From CAVOOW01 sp963697675 (GTDB lineage Bacteria; Actinomycetota; Actinomycetes; JACCUZ01): a DNA stretch of 64,000 nt. The stretch covers positions 186,001 to 250,000 of the forward strand of contig CAVOOW010000006.1 of assembly GCA_963697675.1 (NCBI GenBank), given 5' to 3'. Numbering within the stretch: position 1 is the first letter of the stretch; each line of letters opens with the position of its first letter. Of this stretch, positions 56,010-64,000 are shown in pieces. The position numbers and the translations under genes were made by a program. The notes below the pieces were generated by a model. The model was not told the origin of the DNA and did no database searches. It was given only the letters and a program-made list of their open reading frames with translations.

Positions 56010-57251
56010 ATGACATCGAGATCCACCCTCACAGCGTGCATCGCGGCGACCCTCATCATCCCGCTAGTCCCCGCCGTGGCCCAGGCGGCCGGGTCCGGCG
56101 TGCTGTCCTGCGGCAGCACCATCACAGCGAGCACTCTCCTAAGGGCCGACGTCACCGGTTGCTCCGGGGACGGCCTGGTCGTCGCCGGCGACCACGTGAC
56201 ACTCGACTTGAACGGCCACACCGTGTCCGGCGACGGGGTCCCGAACATAGGCGGGTTCGATGTCGGCCTGCGGGTGACCGGAACCGACGCGCGGGTGCGC
56301 AACGGCTCGGTCTCCGCCTTCGACCGTGGATTGCTCGCGGTGAGCTCGCCCGGGCTCCGGCTGAACGGGCTCGCGGTGCACAACAACAGCAACCGCGGCA
56401 TCATGCTCGACCAGCACTCCGACGGGGCGCGCATCGACCACAACATCTCAAGCGACAATGGCGCATCCGGCATCGCGGTCGTCGCGTCGAACAACGCAAA
56501 GGTGAGGCACAACCGCAGCGTGCGCAACGTCGGCGGCGCCGGCGTGCGTCTCGACACGGCCGATGGCGCATTCGTCGCCGACAACGACTTGAGTGCCAAC
56601 ACCTACGGCGCGCAGATCGAACCCGACGCCGACGCGAACACCGTAACGCGCAACGCCATGGTGGCCGACCTCGAAGGCGGTGTCATCATCGGGTTCTCGA
56701 ACGACAACGTGGTGACCCGCAACCGCATGACACAAGGGGGCAACGGCGTCATCACCGAGAGCGCAGACCGGACGGTCATCACGGACAACGTCGTGACCCA
56801 CAGCATCGCGACCCTGTGCGACGGGTGCGGCATCGCGGTGCAGATCTACGGCAACGACAACGTCGTCGCTCGCAACACGCTGGTCGACTCGCCCCGCTAC
56901 GGCATCGAGCTCGACGACTTCCAGGACCCCGGCCACAGCCCAGCCTCGGGCAACGTGCTGCGGGGCAACGTCGTCGACCAGTCTGGGATCGGCATCGCCA
57001 TCGGCGCCGAGGCCGGCGGCGTAGTGACCGACACCGTCATCACGCACAACATCGTGACCCGCGCCGTCAGCGACGGGATCCAGCTCGTCGGCCCATCGAC
57101 CGGCCTGGAGACCTCCACGCTGACCCGCAACGTCGCCAACAGAAACGGCGGCTTCGGCATCGTCACCGTTCCCGGCACCATCGACGGGGGCGGCAACAGA
57201 GCGGTCGGCAACGCAAACTCTCAGCAGTGCCTGAACATCGTCTGCCGCTGA
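56010..57251 (+). CDS. Secreted NosD-like right-handed beta-helix protein
   Basis: 413 aa, with ATG at 56010 behind GAGGAGG. Signal peptide (ACIAATLIIPLVPAVAQAAG), then about 15 turns of a parallel beta-helix with NosD/PbH1 repeats: HVTLDLNGHTVSGDGV, NNSNRGIMLDQHSDGARIDH, NASGIAVVASNNAKVRHNRS, ANTVTRNAMVADLEG. Such repeats bind or cut polysaccharide, or bind metal. No catalytic Asp set was recognised. No anchor is present, so it is released or bound by the helix. Confidence 0.88.
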   Translation: MTSRSTLTACIAATLIIPLVPAVAQAAGSGVLSCGSTITASTLLRADVTGCSGDGLVVAGDHVTLDLNGHTVSGDGVPNIGGFDVGLRVTGTDARVRNGSVSAFDRGLLAVSSPGLRLNGLAVHNNSNRGIMLDQHSDGARIDHNISSDNGASGIAVVASNNAKVRHNRSVRNVGGAGVRLDTADGAFVADNDLSANTYGAQIEPDADANTVTRNAMVADLEGGVIIGFSNDNVVTRNRMTQGGNGVITESADRTVITDNVVTHSIATLCDGCGIAVQIYGNDNVVARNTLVDSPRYGIELDDFQDPGHSPASGNVLRGNVVDQSGIGIAIGAEAGGVVTDTVITHNIVTRAVSDGIQLVGPSTGLETSTLTRNVANRNGGFGIVTVPGTIDGGGNRAVGNANSQQCLNIVCR

Positions 57252-57599
57252 CACACCGCGCAGCACTCAACAACCAACCCGGGTACCAGGCGACGCCAAC
57301 GGGGCGGAACTCCTCCATCCAAAGTTCGGGTCGAGAGTCCGCCCCGACCGCTGACCGCGCTTGCCAGTGGCTGTCACCCTCATCGGCCATGAGCGTGAGT
57401 TCGTCAAACTGGCAAGGTAGGTCGGCGGCGATGATCCAGCGGCCCTGAGTCTTGGGGCGCCGAGACAAAGCCCGACAAGCGGAACTGTCTCGCGAGCGGC
57501 CTGGGAACGGCGATGCCGAGCGATCCGCTAGTAGGACCACCGGGCTCGACCGCCGACCTCGACACAGACCAAATGCAAGCACCTTCCGGGCGCCGTTTC

Positions 57600-57702
57600 G
57601 GGTTGGGCCTCGAGTCACGGTCGATGATCGTCACGTCATGACCCCGTCGCGCGACTGCCATGGCGCTGAATAGTCGGACCGGGCCCGGCCCCTACGACGT
57701 CG
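57600..57702 (-). pseudogene. N-terminal remnant of an FAD-dependent monooxygenase
   Basis: The reverse strand reads DVVGAGP, then, one base out, LFSAMAVARRGHDVTIIDRD: the GxGxxG nucleotide-binding start of FAD monooxygenases. About 35 codons remain, with no later domain. The rest of 57252-57784 has no gene. Confidence 0.7.
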
Positions 57703-57784
57703 GCCGCATGTACGTCGCTGTCAAGGCGCGCGGATGACCCTGGCATTCGATGTGACGGAGGCGGTGTTTGTTGTGCGCACCCAG

Positions 57785-58309
57785 CTACGGCGTCTCAGCC
57801 AGGCACACCATGGTCGCTTCGTCGAACGTCACCGTCGTCTCACCGTTGGCGTTGATGGTCGTGTGGTTCCTGATCCGGATGAGAGAGTCGACGCCCGGGC
57901 CGGCCGAGTCCACTCGGTAGATCAGCTGCTGGGTGGAGACCAGCGGGAAACCGCCGGACCCTGTGGTGTTGAAGAAGAGGTTGACGAAATGCTCGACATA
58001 CCGTAGCCCGGTCGTCTCCCCGACCCCGCTCACACCCTGCTCGACCTCGATGGAGATCGCGTGGCTGCCCCCTGAACCGTCGGTGGTGCCGGACGAAACT
58101 CCCAGGATGGTCCCGCTGAAGTGCACGACCTCGCCCGCTCCGCCGTTCGCACACGGCAGGAACAGCCTGGAGTCCACCGGTACGCGGATCACACGCGCTC
58201 CCGCGGCCGCGGCCGGGACGGCGACCCACGTCACCGCCAATATCAGCGCCACCCCCACCGCCACCAGCGTCCTGGGCCGAACCAGATGTGCCCTCCCGGA
58301 TTCCTGCAT
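57785..58309 (-). CDS. Secreted protein of unknown function
   Basis: About 174 aa from ATG at 58309 (GGAGGCGAGACGG upstream). Signal peptide (TLVAVGVALILAVTWVAVPA, then AAAA), a beta-rich mature part with VIRVPVDSRLFLPCANGGAG, EVVHFSGTILGVSSGTTDGS and TTINANGETTVTFDEATMVC. Two Cys could form one disulfide. No domain is recognised. It lies about 500 bp past the NosD-like gene on the opposite strand. Confidence 0.7.
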   Translation of the reverse strand: MQESGRAHLVRPRTLVAVGVALILAVTWVAVPAAAAGARVIRVPVDSRLFLPCANGGAGEVVHFSGTILGVSSGTTDGSGGSHAISIEVEQGVSGVGETTGLRYVEHFVNLFFNTTGSGGFPLVSTQQLIYRVDSAGPGVDSLIRIRNHTTINANGETTVTFDEATMVCLAETP

Positions 58310-58506
58310 GACCGTCTCGCCTCCGCGTGGTCGTAGACGCCCTCGAATGGCTTGCCTGACGGCATCTTTGACGGGGACAACGCGGCCGTCAACCAGTTGG
58401 CGGCTCGGCATGAGCGAGAACTTGCCATCGCCACCGCCACCCGACATTGGCAGGCGGCTCCCGTGTTCCTTGCCACACCTGGGCGACTGCCAGCCTGACC
58501 GCCCGT

Positions 58507-60378
58507 TCAGGGAGAGAGGTCGCCGTAGATGTCTTGCTCCAGCCCACCGGCTCGCGGGCAGGTGTCACCGGTGAACGTGCCGTCCGGACGCTTAGTGCGG
58601 CACTGCAGGACGTCACCTCGGGTGCCCGTGGTCCGCGGGTCGTTGCCTGGCACCGTGTTCCGGTAATCGGTCCAGGTAGAGAACGTTCGGCCTGCAGCCG
58701 AGTCGATCCACAAGTAGTCGCCCGCAAACGGCACGGTGCGGCCACCGAACTGGTCCCAGTTGGGGTTGCTGGTGACGTCGGTGATCCTGGTGATCGCGAC
58801 GGGTGCCAACGTCGTTGGGTCCAGGGTGGTCCCGTAGACATCGAGTGACGGGACCAGCGTCCCGTTCGCGCAGTTGCCGACCGGGCGGGTAGGCGAGTAA
58901 CACGGATCCTTGCGGCTGTCCCACCACATCACGTGTACGGCGCCGGAGTCGGCGACGACGTCGGCGAACAGCTGGTGACCGACGGCCTCCGGGGCGATCC
59001 GGACAAGTCCGCTCTTCGCTCCGGTCAGCGGGTTGAACCTGATCGCGTAGACCGCGCTCTGCCCGCCGACGCCCACCTCGGTGGCGCCGTAGGTGGTGCC
59101 GGTCGGCACCTGCGACCCCGGCACCACGGGTTCGACCACGACGTAGACCCACGGGTTGCCCGGCGCGGTCTGGTCGGCGGACGAGCGGGGCGAGGTGGTG
59201 CGGCGGAAGAAGATGTAACCGCTTGCGCAGGCAGCGTCCAGCACGCCGCAGTCGCGGGCGTTGCCGGCTTCCTCGGCCTCGCCCTCGCCGCCCTCGAAGT
59301 CTGGCCCGGAAGTAGGTGCCTCGGCGGTCGGGTCCGAGACGTCCTGGGCGTCATATGAGGTGTACGTCGCCAGGTTCCGCGAGGGAGACCATGTCGCGCC
59401 GCCGTTCGTGGACACCGCGTAGTTGATCGAGTCCAGCGGGCTCTTCTTCGACGACGAGTCCCAGGTGACCGTGACGACCCCGTCGCCGCGAATCGCGATG
59501 TCCGGGTCCTGGATATCGTTCTCGCTGGTGGTCAGAAGCTTGGGCTTGGAAAAGGTGGCGCCATGGTCGGTGGAGCGGACCACATAGATGTTCGAACCAC
59601 CGTTGCCGGTGAACCGAGACCAGGCGAAGTAGACGTTGCCGCGGGTAGCCGCGTTGTTGGTCCGGTCGGCCGCGATCGAGGTCTTGTCGTTGAAGACGCC
59701 GAGCAGATTCGGCGCGGAGGAACCGCGGTTGACGACGACCGAGCGGCGGAACTCCTTGCCGTCGCTGATCGTCGACCCGGCCACACCGGCCGGGTTCTCG
59801 TAGGTGGCGACCCACACGTCGCCAAAGGTCTTCTTCGATCCGGCCGGGTCGTCGGAGCTCTCCGAGCCGGCGAACAGCCGGCCGTCGCCGTCCCAGGCAA
59901 GGACCGGATCCCCCGAGCTCGCCGTCCGCACCTGCGCCCGCGCTCCGAACGGCGACGTGTCCCCGGGGTATCCCGGAACCAACGAGGACTGGAACGAAGC
60001 GCCGCCGTTCTCAGACCGGTAGTAGCCCAGCCAGATCGGCCCGACCGGCAAGGGGGCACCGTCAGCGTCCACGCCATCGTTGTACGTCCCGCAGTAGTCG
60101 TTCGAGCTGCCCACAATCACCAGCGGGTTACGTGGGTTCACCCCGACCGACGGCTCGTTCTGCCGACCGCGGGCACGGGAGCACTCCGTCAGAGTCGGGT
60201 CCGTATACGGCAGCCCGGTCACGGCGGTGTAGTTCGATACGTACCCCGATGTACCGGGCGCATCGTTGGACAACCGCACGTCCGCGGCCGGGGTCGACGC
60301 ATCGGCCGAGCCCAGGAACGCAACCGACGATGCCAGCGCGACGGCGACAGTAGCGACAAGGATTTTGCGAAAGTGCAC
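58507..60378 (-). CDS. Secreted sialidase-like BNR beta-propeller
   Basis: About 623 aa from GTG at 60378 with a signal peptide (ILVATVAVALASSVAFLGSA). Multiple BNR/Asp-box blades: YYRSENGGASFQSSL, VVRSTDHGATFSKPKL and AVSTNGGATWSPSRN (S/T-x-D/N-x-G-x-x-W/F). Front conserved RQNEPSVGVNPRNPLVIVGS. The full sialidase catalytic set (Arg triad, Tyr-Glu) could not be confirmed by eye. Secreted glycoside hydrolase or binding protein. Confidence 0.8.
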   Translation of the reverse strand: MHFRKILVATVAVALASSVAFLGSADASTPAADVRLSNDAPGTSGYVSNYTAVTGLPYTDPTLTECSRARGRQNEPSVGVNPRNPLVIVGSSNDYCGTYNDGVDADGAPLPVGPIWLGYYRSENGGASFQSSLVPGYPGDTSPFGARAQVRTASSGDPVLAWDGDGRLFAGSESSDDPAGSKKTFGDVWVATYENPAGVAGSTISDGKEFRRSVVVNRGSSAPNLLGVFNDKTSIAADRTNNAATRGNVYFAWSRFTGNGGSNIYVVRSTDHGATFSKPKLLTTSENDIQDPDIAIRGDGVVTVTWDSSSKKSPLDSINYAVSTNGGATWSPSRNLATYTSYDAQDVSDPTAEAPTSGPDFEGGEGEAEEAGNARDCGVLDAACASGYIFFRRTTSPRSSADQTAPGNPWVYVVVEPVVPGSQVPTGTTYGATEVGVGGQSAVYAIRFNPLTGAKSGLVRIAPEAVGHQLFADVVADSGAVHVMWWDSRKDPCYSPTRPVGNCANGTLVPSLDVYGTTLDPTTLAPVAITRITDVTSNPNWDQFGGRTVPFAGDYLWIDSAAGRTFSTWTDYRNTVPGNDPRTTGTRGDVLQCRTKRPDGTFTGDTCPRAGGLEQDIYGDLSP

Positions 60379-60480
60379 GACAGCCCCGTCTCTCCGTAGA
60401 TCCGACCCGCATCGGACCCCCGCGCGGACAGTACGCCGCAGAAAGCACCCATGGGAAGATCGGTGACAACCAGTCATCCT

Positions 60481-60643
60481 TCAGTGACTAAGTGGAGTGC
60501 CAAAGATCGTCGGCTCGGCGACGCCGAACCAACCGCACTCCCTGCCTTCACCTTGCGCGGCCGCACCGGCGGCGGTCATGCCTACGAGCAGAAGGGCTGC
60601 GGCGCCGAGGAGGACGGTCGCGCGGATCGTGGTTGTGCTTCAT
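60481..60643 (-). pseudogene. Remnant of a small secreted protein (RTX-like start)
   Basis: ATG at 60643 follows AAGGAA; after four codons one base shifts into TIRATVLLGAAALLLVGMTA (signal peptide), then GRECGWFGVAEPTIFGTPLSH and a stop. FGVAEPTIFGTP resembles the region just before the first GTPGxDxI repeat of RTX/hemolysin-type proteins, so this is probably a truncated one. Confidence 0.55.
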
Positions 60644-60826
60644 TACGTGTTCCTTTCCGGGCTGCACGATTGTTCGCGACGGTCACGCTCGGAAAGAAGT
60701 TCCGGCCTCGATCGGGGGATTGTCCAATCCTCGCGGCGTAGCGATCGCCGTCGCGTTAAATTTGCCGCGAAGGGCAGCGATGGGGGGTCTGGCGTTCGTG
60801 CGTCGGGCACCGGTAGGGAGGGTCCT

Positions 60827-63313
60827 ATGTTGGGTTCGGCGGTTCACTCACGGCGTTTGCTGCTTGTCGTCACGGCGGGGGCGCTCGCGATTGCCTTGTC
60901 GGGGGTTGCGGCCCCTGCGTCGGCGGTCAACGCGCCACTGGCATCGGTGGTGTCGATGAATCCGGCCGATTTCACCCCGCACGTGATGAACGGCTCAGTC
61001 CAGGGGATCACCCAGATCGGTAACAAGATCGTCGCGGTGGGCACCTTCACCACAGTCCGGCAGACTCTGAACGGCGCGGACATCACGCGTAACCGGATCT
61101 TCGCCTTCGATGCGACCACCGGCACCATCGATCCGGGCTTCAACCCCAACCTGGGTGGGGCAGCCAACTCGGTCGACACCGACGGCACGTATGTGTACGT
61201 CGGTGGCTCGTTCAGCGCTGTGGGCGGGAACGCGGCGATCAAGCGGGTCGTCAAGCTGACTGCTGCTGGAGCAGTCGTGAGCGGGTTCAATGCGGTGCCG
61301 AACAGCACTGTCAACGAGGTCGTCCTGCGCAATGGCCGGTTGTTCGTGGGTGGCGGCTTCACGAACGTGCGATCGGGGACAACGACGACCACCCGCAACG
61401 CGTTGGCCGGGCTGGATGCGACGAGCGGGGCTGTCCTGTCAACCGTGAACGTGCCTTTCACTGGCATCTACGACCCTGCCCTCGGTGGGAGCACCAATAT
61501 CAAGCGGTTTGATGTGACCCCCGACGGGTCCAAGCTCGTCGCGGTCGGCAACTTCTCCACCGTTGGTGGCCAGCCGCGCTCACAGATCGCCGTCTTGAAC
61601 ACCCCAACGACCGCGGCGGCCGGTGTCGCGACGTGGACGACGAACCGCTACGACTCGGCCCACAACGACTGCGCCGGTGTCTTCGACACGTTCATGCGCG
61701 ACGTCGACTTCTCGCCGGACGGCTCGTACTTCGCGGTGACTGCCACCGGCGCTTACGCGGGAGGCGTGTCTTCCGGGACTCTTTGCGACACGACCACGCG
61801 CTGGGAGACCAACAGCACCGGCAACGACCCCACCTGGGCCGACTACACCGGCGGCGACACCACCTACGGCGTGGCAATCACGGGCGCCGCCATCTACACC
61901 GGTGGGCACATGCGCTGGCAGAACAACCCCTTCCAGGGTGACCAGGCGGGACCTGGGGCCGTGCCCCGCGAAGGCATCGCTGCCCTCGACCCTGTCAACG
62001 GACTCCCCCTGTCCTGGAACCCGGGTCGCAACCGCGGCGTCGGCGCCCAAGCGCTGTACGCCGCCTCCACCGGTCTGTGGGTCGGCAGCGACACCGACAA
62101 GATCGGCAAGCCGCGCGAGACCCACAGCCGCATCGCCTTCATGCCACTGGCCGGTGGCACAACGATCCCCGTCGTCAATCCGGCCACGCTGCCGAACGAT
62201 CTCTTCCTGGCCGAGCGCACGAGCTGCAGCGCCGGCGGCGTTCTCTACCGCGTGAATACGGGAGGTCCGGTCCTGCCGGAATCCGACGCGAGTCCCGACT
62301 GGACCACCGACGACGCCTATCGCAACACCGGCAACAGCGCGAACTGGGGCGGGCCTGCAGCCGTGGACTCGACCGTGCCCGCCTGCACCACCCCGGAGAT
62401 CTTCCGCACCGAGCGGTGGGACGACGCCGCGGCCCCCGAACTGCACTTCGGCTTCAGCGTGCCTGCAGGCACCGCGGTCAAGGTGCGGTTGTACTTCGCC
62501 GACCGCTACAGCGGGACCAGCACCGTCGGCAGCCGGGTCTTCAACGTTTCGATCGACGGCGTGCTCAAACTCGACCATTTCGACATCAACGCCGTGGCCG
62601 GACACGACAGAGGCACGATGCGGGAGTTCCCGATCACCAGCGACGGCACCATCGACATCGACTTCGGCCACATCACAGAGAACCCGCTGGTCGACGGCAT
62701 CGAGATCATCGACGCCGCCGGGAACGGCCCTCAGTCCAGCGTCGGCAGACTGCTCCGCCGCAACCTTGACGCAACCGGCGCGGCGACGGGAGGCGCAACC
62801 ACAGCGAACACCGCGATCGACTGGTCCCTGGTCAGGGGCGCGTTCCTGCTCAACGGGACGCTCTACTACGGGCTGGGCGATGGCGGCTTCTACGCCCGCA
62901 CGTTTAACAAGGCCACCGGTGTCGTCGGGGCGCAACGCGCCATCAACCTCTATGACGACCCGGACACCGGCGAGCGCATCCCGTTTGCAATCGCGAACCT
63001 GACCGGCATGTTCTACGACACCGCAACCCACCGGATCTACTACACCCTGTCCGGCGACAGCCGGTTGTTTTACCGCTACTTCACGCCAGAGAGTGAAGTC
63101 GTGGGCGCGCAAGAATTCGTGGCCAACAGCAGCGTGGACCTGAGCACGGTGGCCGGCATGACACTGGCTGGCGGATCCGTCCTGTACGGGTCGTCCGCCG
63201 ACGGGGCCCTGCGGTCGGTCAGCTTCAGCGGTGGTGCGATCACCGGATCCTCCACCGTCACCAGCAACGACGGCACCTGGAGATACCGGGCGATCTTCGT
63301 GCCAAATAGCTGA
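60827..63313 (+). CDS. Large secreted beta-propeller protein with a malectin domain
   Basis: 828 aa, with ATG at 60827 behind AGGGAGGG. Signal peptide (LLLVVTAGALAIALSGVAAP), a first propeller (GNKIVAVGTFTTVRQT, GTYVYVGGSFSAVGG, GRLFVGGGFTNVRSG), a malectin domain (VLYRVNTGGPVLPESDASPD, DWTTDDAYRNTGNSANWGGP, VKVRLYFADRYSGTSTVGSR, VDGIEIIDAAG) and a second propeller (LLNGTLYYGLGDGGFYA, ATHRIYYTLSGDSRLFYRYF). Malectin binds diglucose or related glycans. Extracellular binding protein; the frame is intact. Confidence 0.87.
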   Translation: MLGSAVHSRRLLLVVTAGALAIALSGVAAPASAVNAPLASVVSMNPADFTPHVMNGSVQGITQIGNKIVAVGTFTTVRQTLNGADITRNRIFAFDATTGTIDPGFNPNLGGAANSVDTDGTYVYVGGSFSAVGGNAAIKRVVKLTAAGAVVSGFNAVPNSTVNEVVLRNGRLFVGGGFTNVRSGTTTTTRNALAGLDATSGAVLSTVNVPFTGIYDPALGGSTNIKRFDVTPDGSKLVAVGNFSTVGGQPRSQIAVLNTPTTAAAGVATWTTNRYDSAHNDCAGVFDTFMRDVDFSPDGSYFAVTATGAYAGGVSSGTLCDTTTRWETNSTGNDPTWADYTGGDTTYGVAITGAAIYTGGHMRWQNNPFQGDQAGPGAVPREGIAALDPVNGLPLSWNPGRNRGVGAQALYAASTGLWVGSDTDKIGKPRETHSRIAFMPLAGGTTIPVVNPATLPNDLFLAERTSCSAGGVLYRVNTGGPVLPESDASPDWTTDDAYRNTGNSANWGGPAAVDSTVPACTTPEIFRTERWDDAAAPELHFGFSVPAGTAVKVRLYFADRYSGTSTVGSRVFNVSIDGVLKLDHFDINAVAGHDRGTMREFPITSDGTIDIDFGHITENPLVDGIEIIDAAGNGPQSSVGRLLRRNLDATGAATGGATTANTAIDWSLVRGAFLLNGTLYYGLGDGGFYARTFNKATGVVGAQRAINLYDDPDTGERIPFAIANLTGMFYDTATHRIYYTLSGDSRLFYRYFTPESEVVGAQEFVANSSVDLSTVAGMTLAGGSVLYGSSADGALRSVSFSGGAITGSSTVTSNDGTWRYRAIFVPNS

Positions 63314-63991
63314 CCCGAAAGAAGGTTCGGCACTGTCCTCGTTCACGAGGCCGGGGCCGCGCTCGTAACCTGAGGTCACCGACCGATAGCGAACTATTGA
63401 TCTGGGGCGTTCCAAACTGGGTCCGCCCGGACGAGTGAGATTCTTCCAGTGACCTCGGGTCGCGGGTAGAGCCGTTTCTGCTCCGGCGGCTCGTGGTTTC
63501 GGTCAACCTGACGAGCTCCGCAGCTTCGCTCATGGCTATGAGTGTTGTGCGGCATTCGCGGTTACCGGCACGCAATCTTCGGCAGATGTGTTCGTTTTCG
63601 CGGACAACGTCCCCGGCGCAATAACTGCCTGGTCAATACGGAACCGCTCCCCGGCGCCTTCGACTCTCCGCGGGTCGACGCCAGCTTCCGGTGACGACAA
63701 GGCGAGCCATCTCCACGTCGCCAGCGACGATGACCCCTGCGCGTCGTGTCCGAGATCGGTATGGCCTTCCTCGCGTCCCTCCGCACCGCCTTCTCCGCCT
63801 CGGCACTGGTCGTCGAGAGCCCTGCGCATGGACGACAGCGTCCAGATGAAGCAACAGGTCGAAGACGATGGGGTCCCCGAATCGCCGGCCGCGAGCCACC
63901 GGAAGACGAACGTCTGGCGTGGATCCGTGCGTTCAGTCTGCCCGAATAGGTGATGGAATCGTGGCCACCGATCCACGAAAGGAAACTCGTT
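63314..63991. other. Intergenic or degenerate stretch
   Basis: About 680 bp without a convincing gene. Short frames (for example one ending GREPPEDERLAWIRAFSLPE at 63949 on the + strand) show some protein-like composition but no start, ribosome site or domain. It may be remnant coding DNA. Confidence 0.5.
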
Positions 63992-64000
63992 ATGGATACC
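63992..64000 (+). CDS. Start of a further gene (3 codons visible)
   Basis: ATG GAT ACC, preceded by GAAAGGAAAC at suitable spacing, runs off the right edge. Nothing about its product can be said. Confidence 0.35.

Noticed and set aside
63536..63976. 146-codon open frame on the - strand
   Set aside because: No ribosome site, domain or signal; likely degenerate or noncoding.

Overview
The window comes from a high-GC actinobacterium, probably a relative of Nocardioidaceae/Propionibacteriales. That placement is inferred from the codon and GC pattern, the fused cysNC, the order prfB / ftsE-ftsX / smpB / ssrA, an SsrA tag ADSNQRAFALAA close to the mycobacterial one, class F sortase biology, and a tad pilus locus. 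No database search was run.

Layout. 1-8.5 kb: 5' part of an ACT-domain malic enzyme, a sensory block (CHASE3 histidine kinase, two response-regulator proteins, SpoIIE phosphatase, RsbW-like kinase), a PlsC acyltransferase and the cysD-cysNC sulfate activation operon. 8.6-14.2 kb: HAD hydrolase, TetR repressor with its palindrome and an overlapping 14-TM drug exporter, and a secreted S33 peptidase. 14.2-21 kb: two overlapping zinc-ribbon membrane proteins, an IF-1 paralogue, and a class F sortase beside a secreted five-repeat Cys-rich protein ending in an LPxxG-like sorting signal. 21-28 kb: GntR/ABC cassette, NhaA-thioredoxin fusion and small accessory genes. 28-42 kb: the conserved ssrA / smpB / ctpA-like protease / M23 hydrolase / ftsX / ftsE / prfB block, interrupted by a cell-wall-anchored LAxTG surface protein, then a c-di-AMP riboswitch with its NlpC/P60 gene, MscS and a GNAT protein. 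43-49.4 kb: Ig-repeat secreted protein and the tad locus (tadA, tadB, tadC, small Flp-like gene, two TadE-like, TadG-like). 49.5-56 kb: two kinase/regulator pairs flanking an orphan DctP-type lipoprotein. 56-63.3 kb: secreted repeat proteins (NosD-like, sialidase-like propeller, malectin-containing propeller) with remnants of an FAD monooxygenase and an RTX-like protein.

A general feature is the number of single-base frame breaks in otherwise recognisable genes (at least fifteen loci), often at runs of G or C. Many could be assembly indels, but some (a LuxR gene with several breaks, a tadA break that coincides exactly with the edge of a 222-bp duplication, short gene remnants) look like real decay or rearrangement. 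Intergenic DNA carries at least two palindromic families: one with the core TTTCCGCGGAAA and one with TGCATGATCGACTT.
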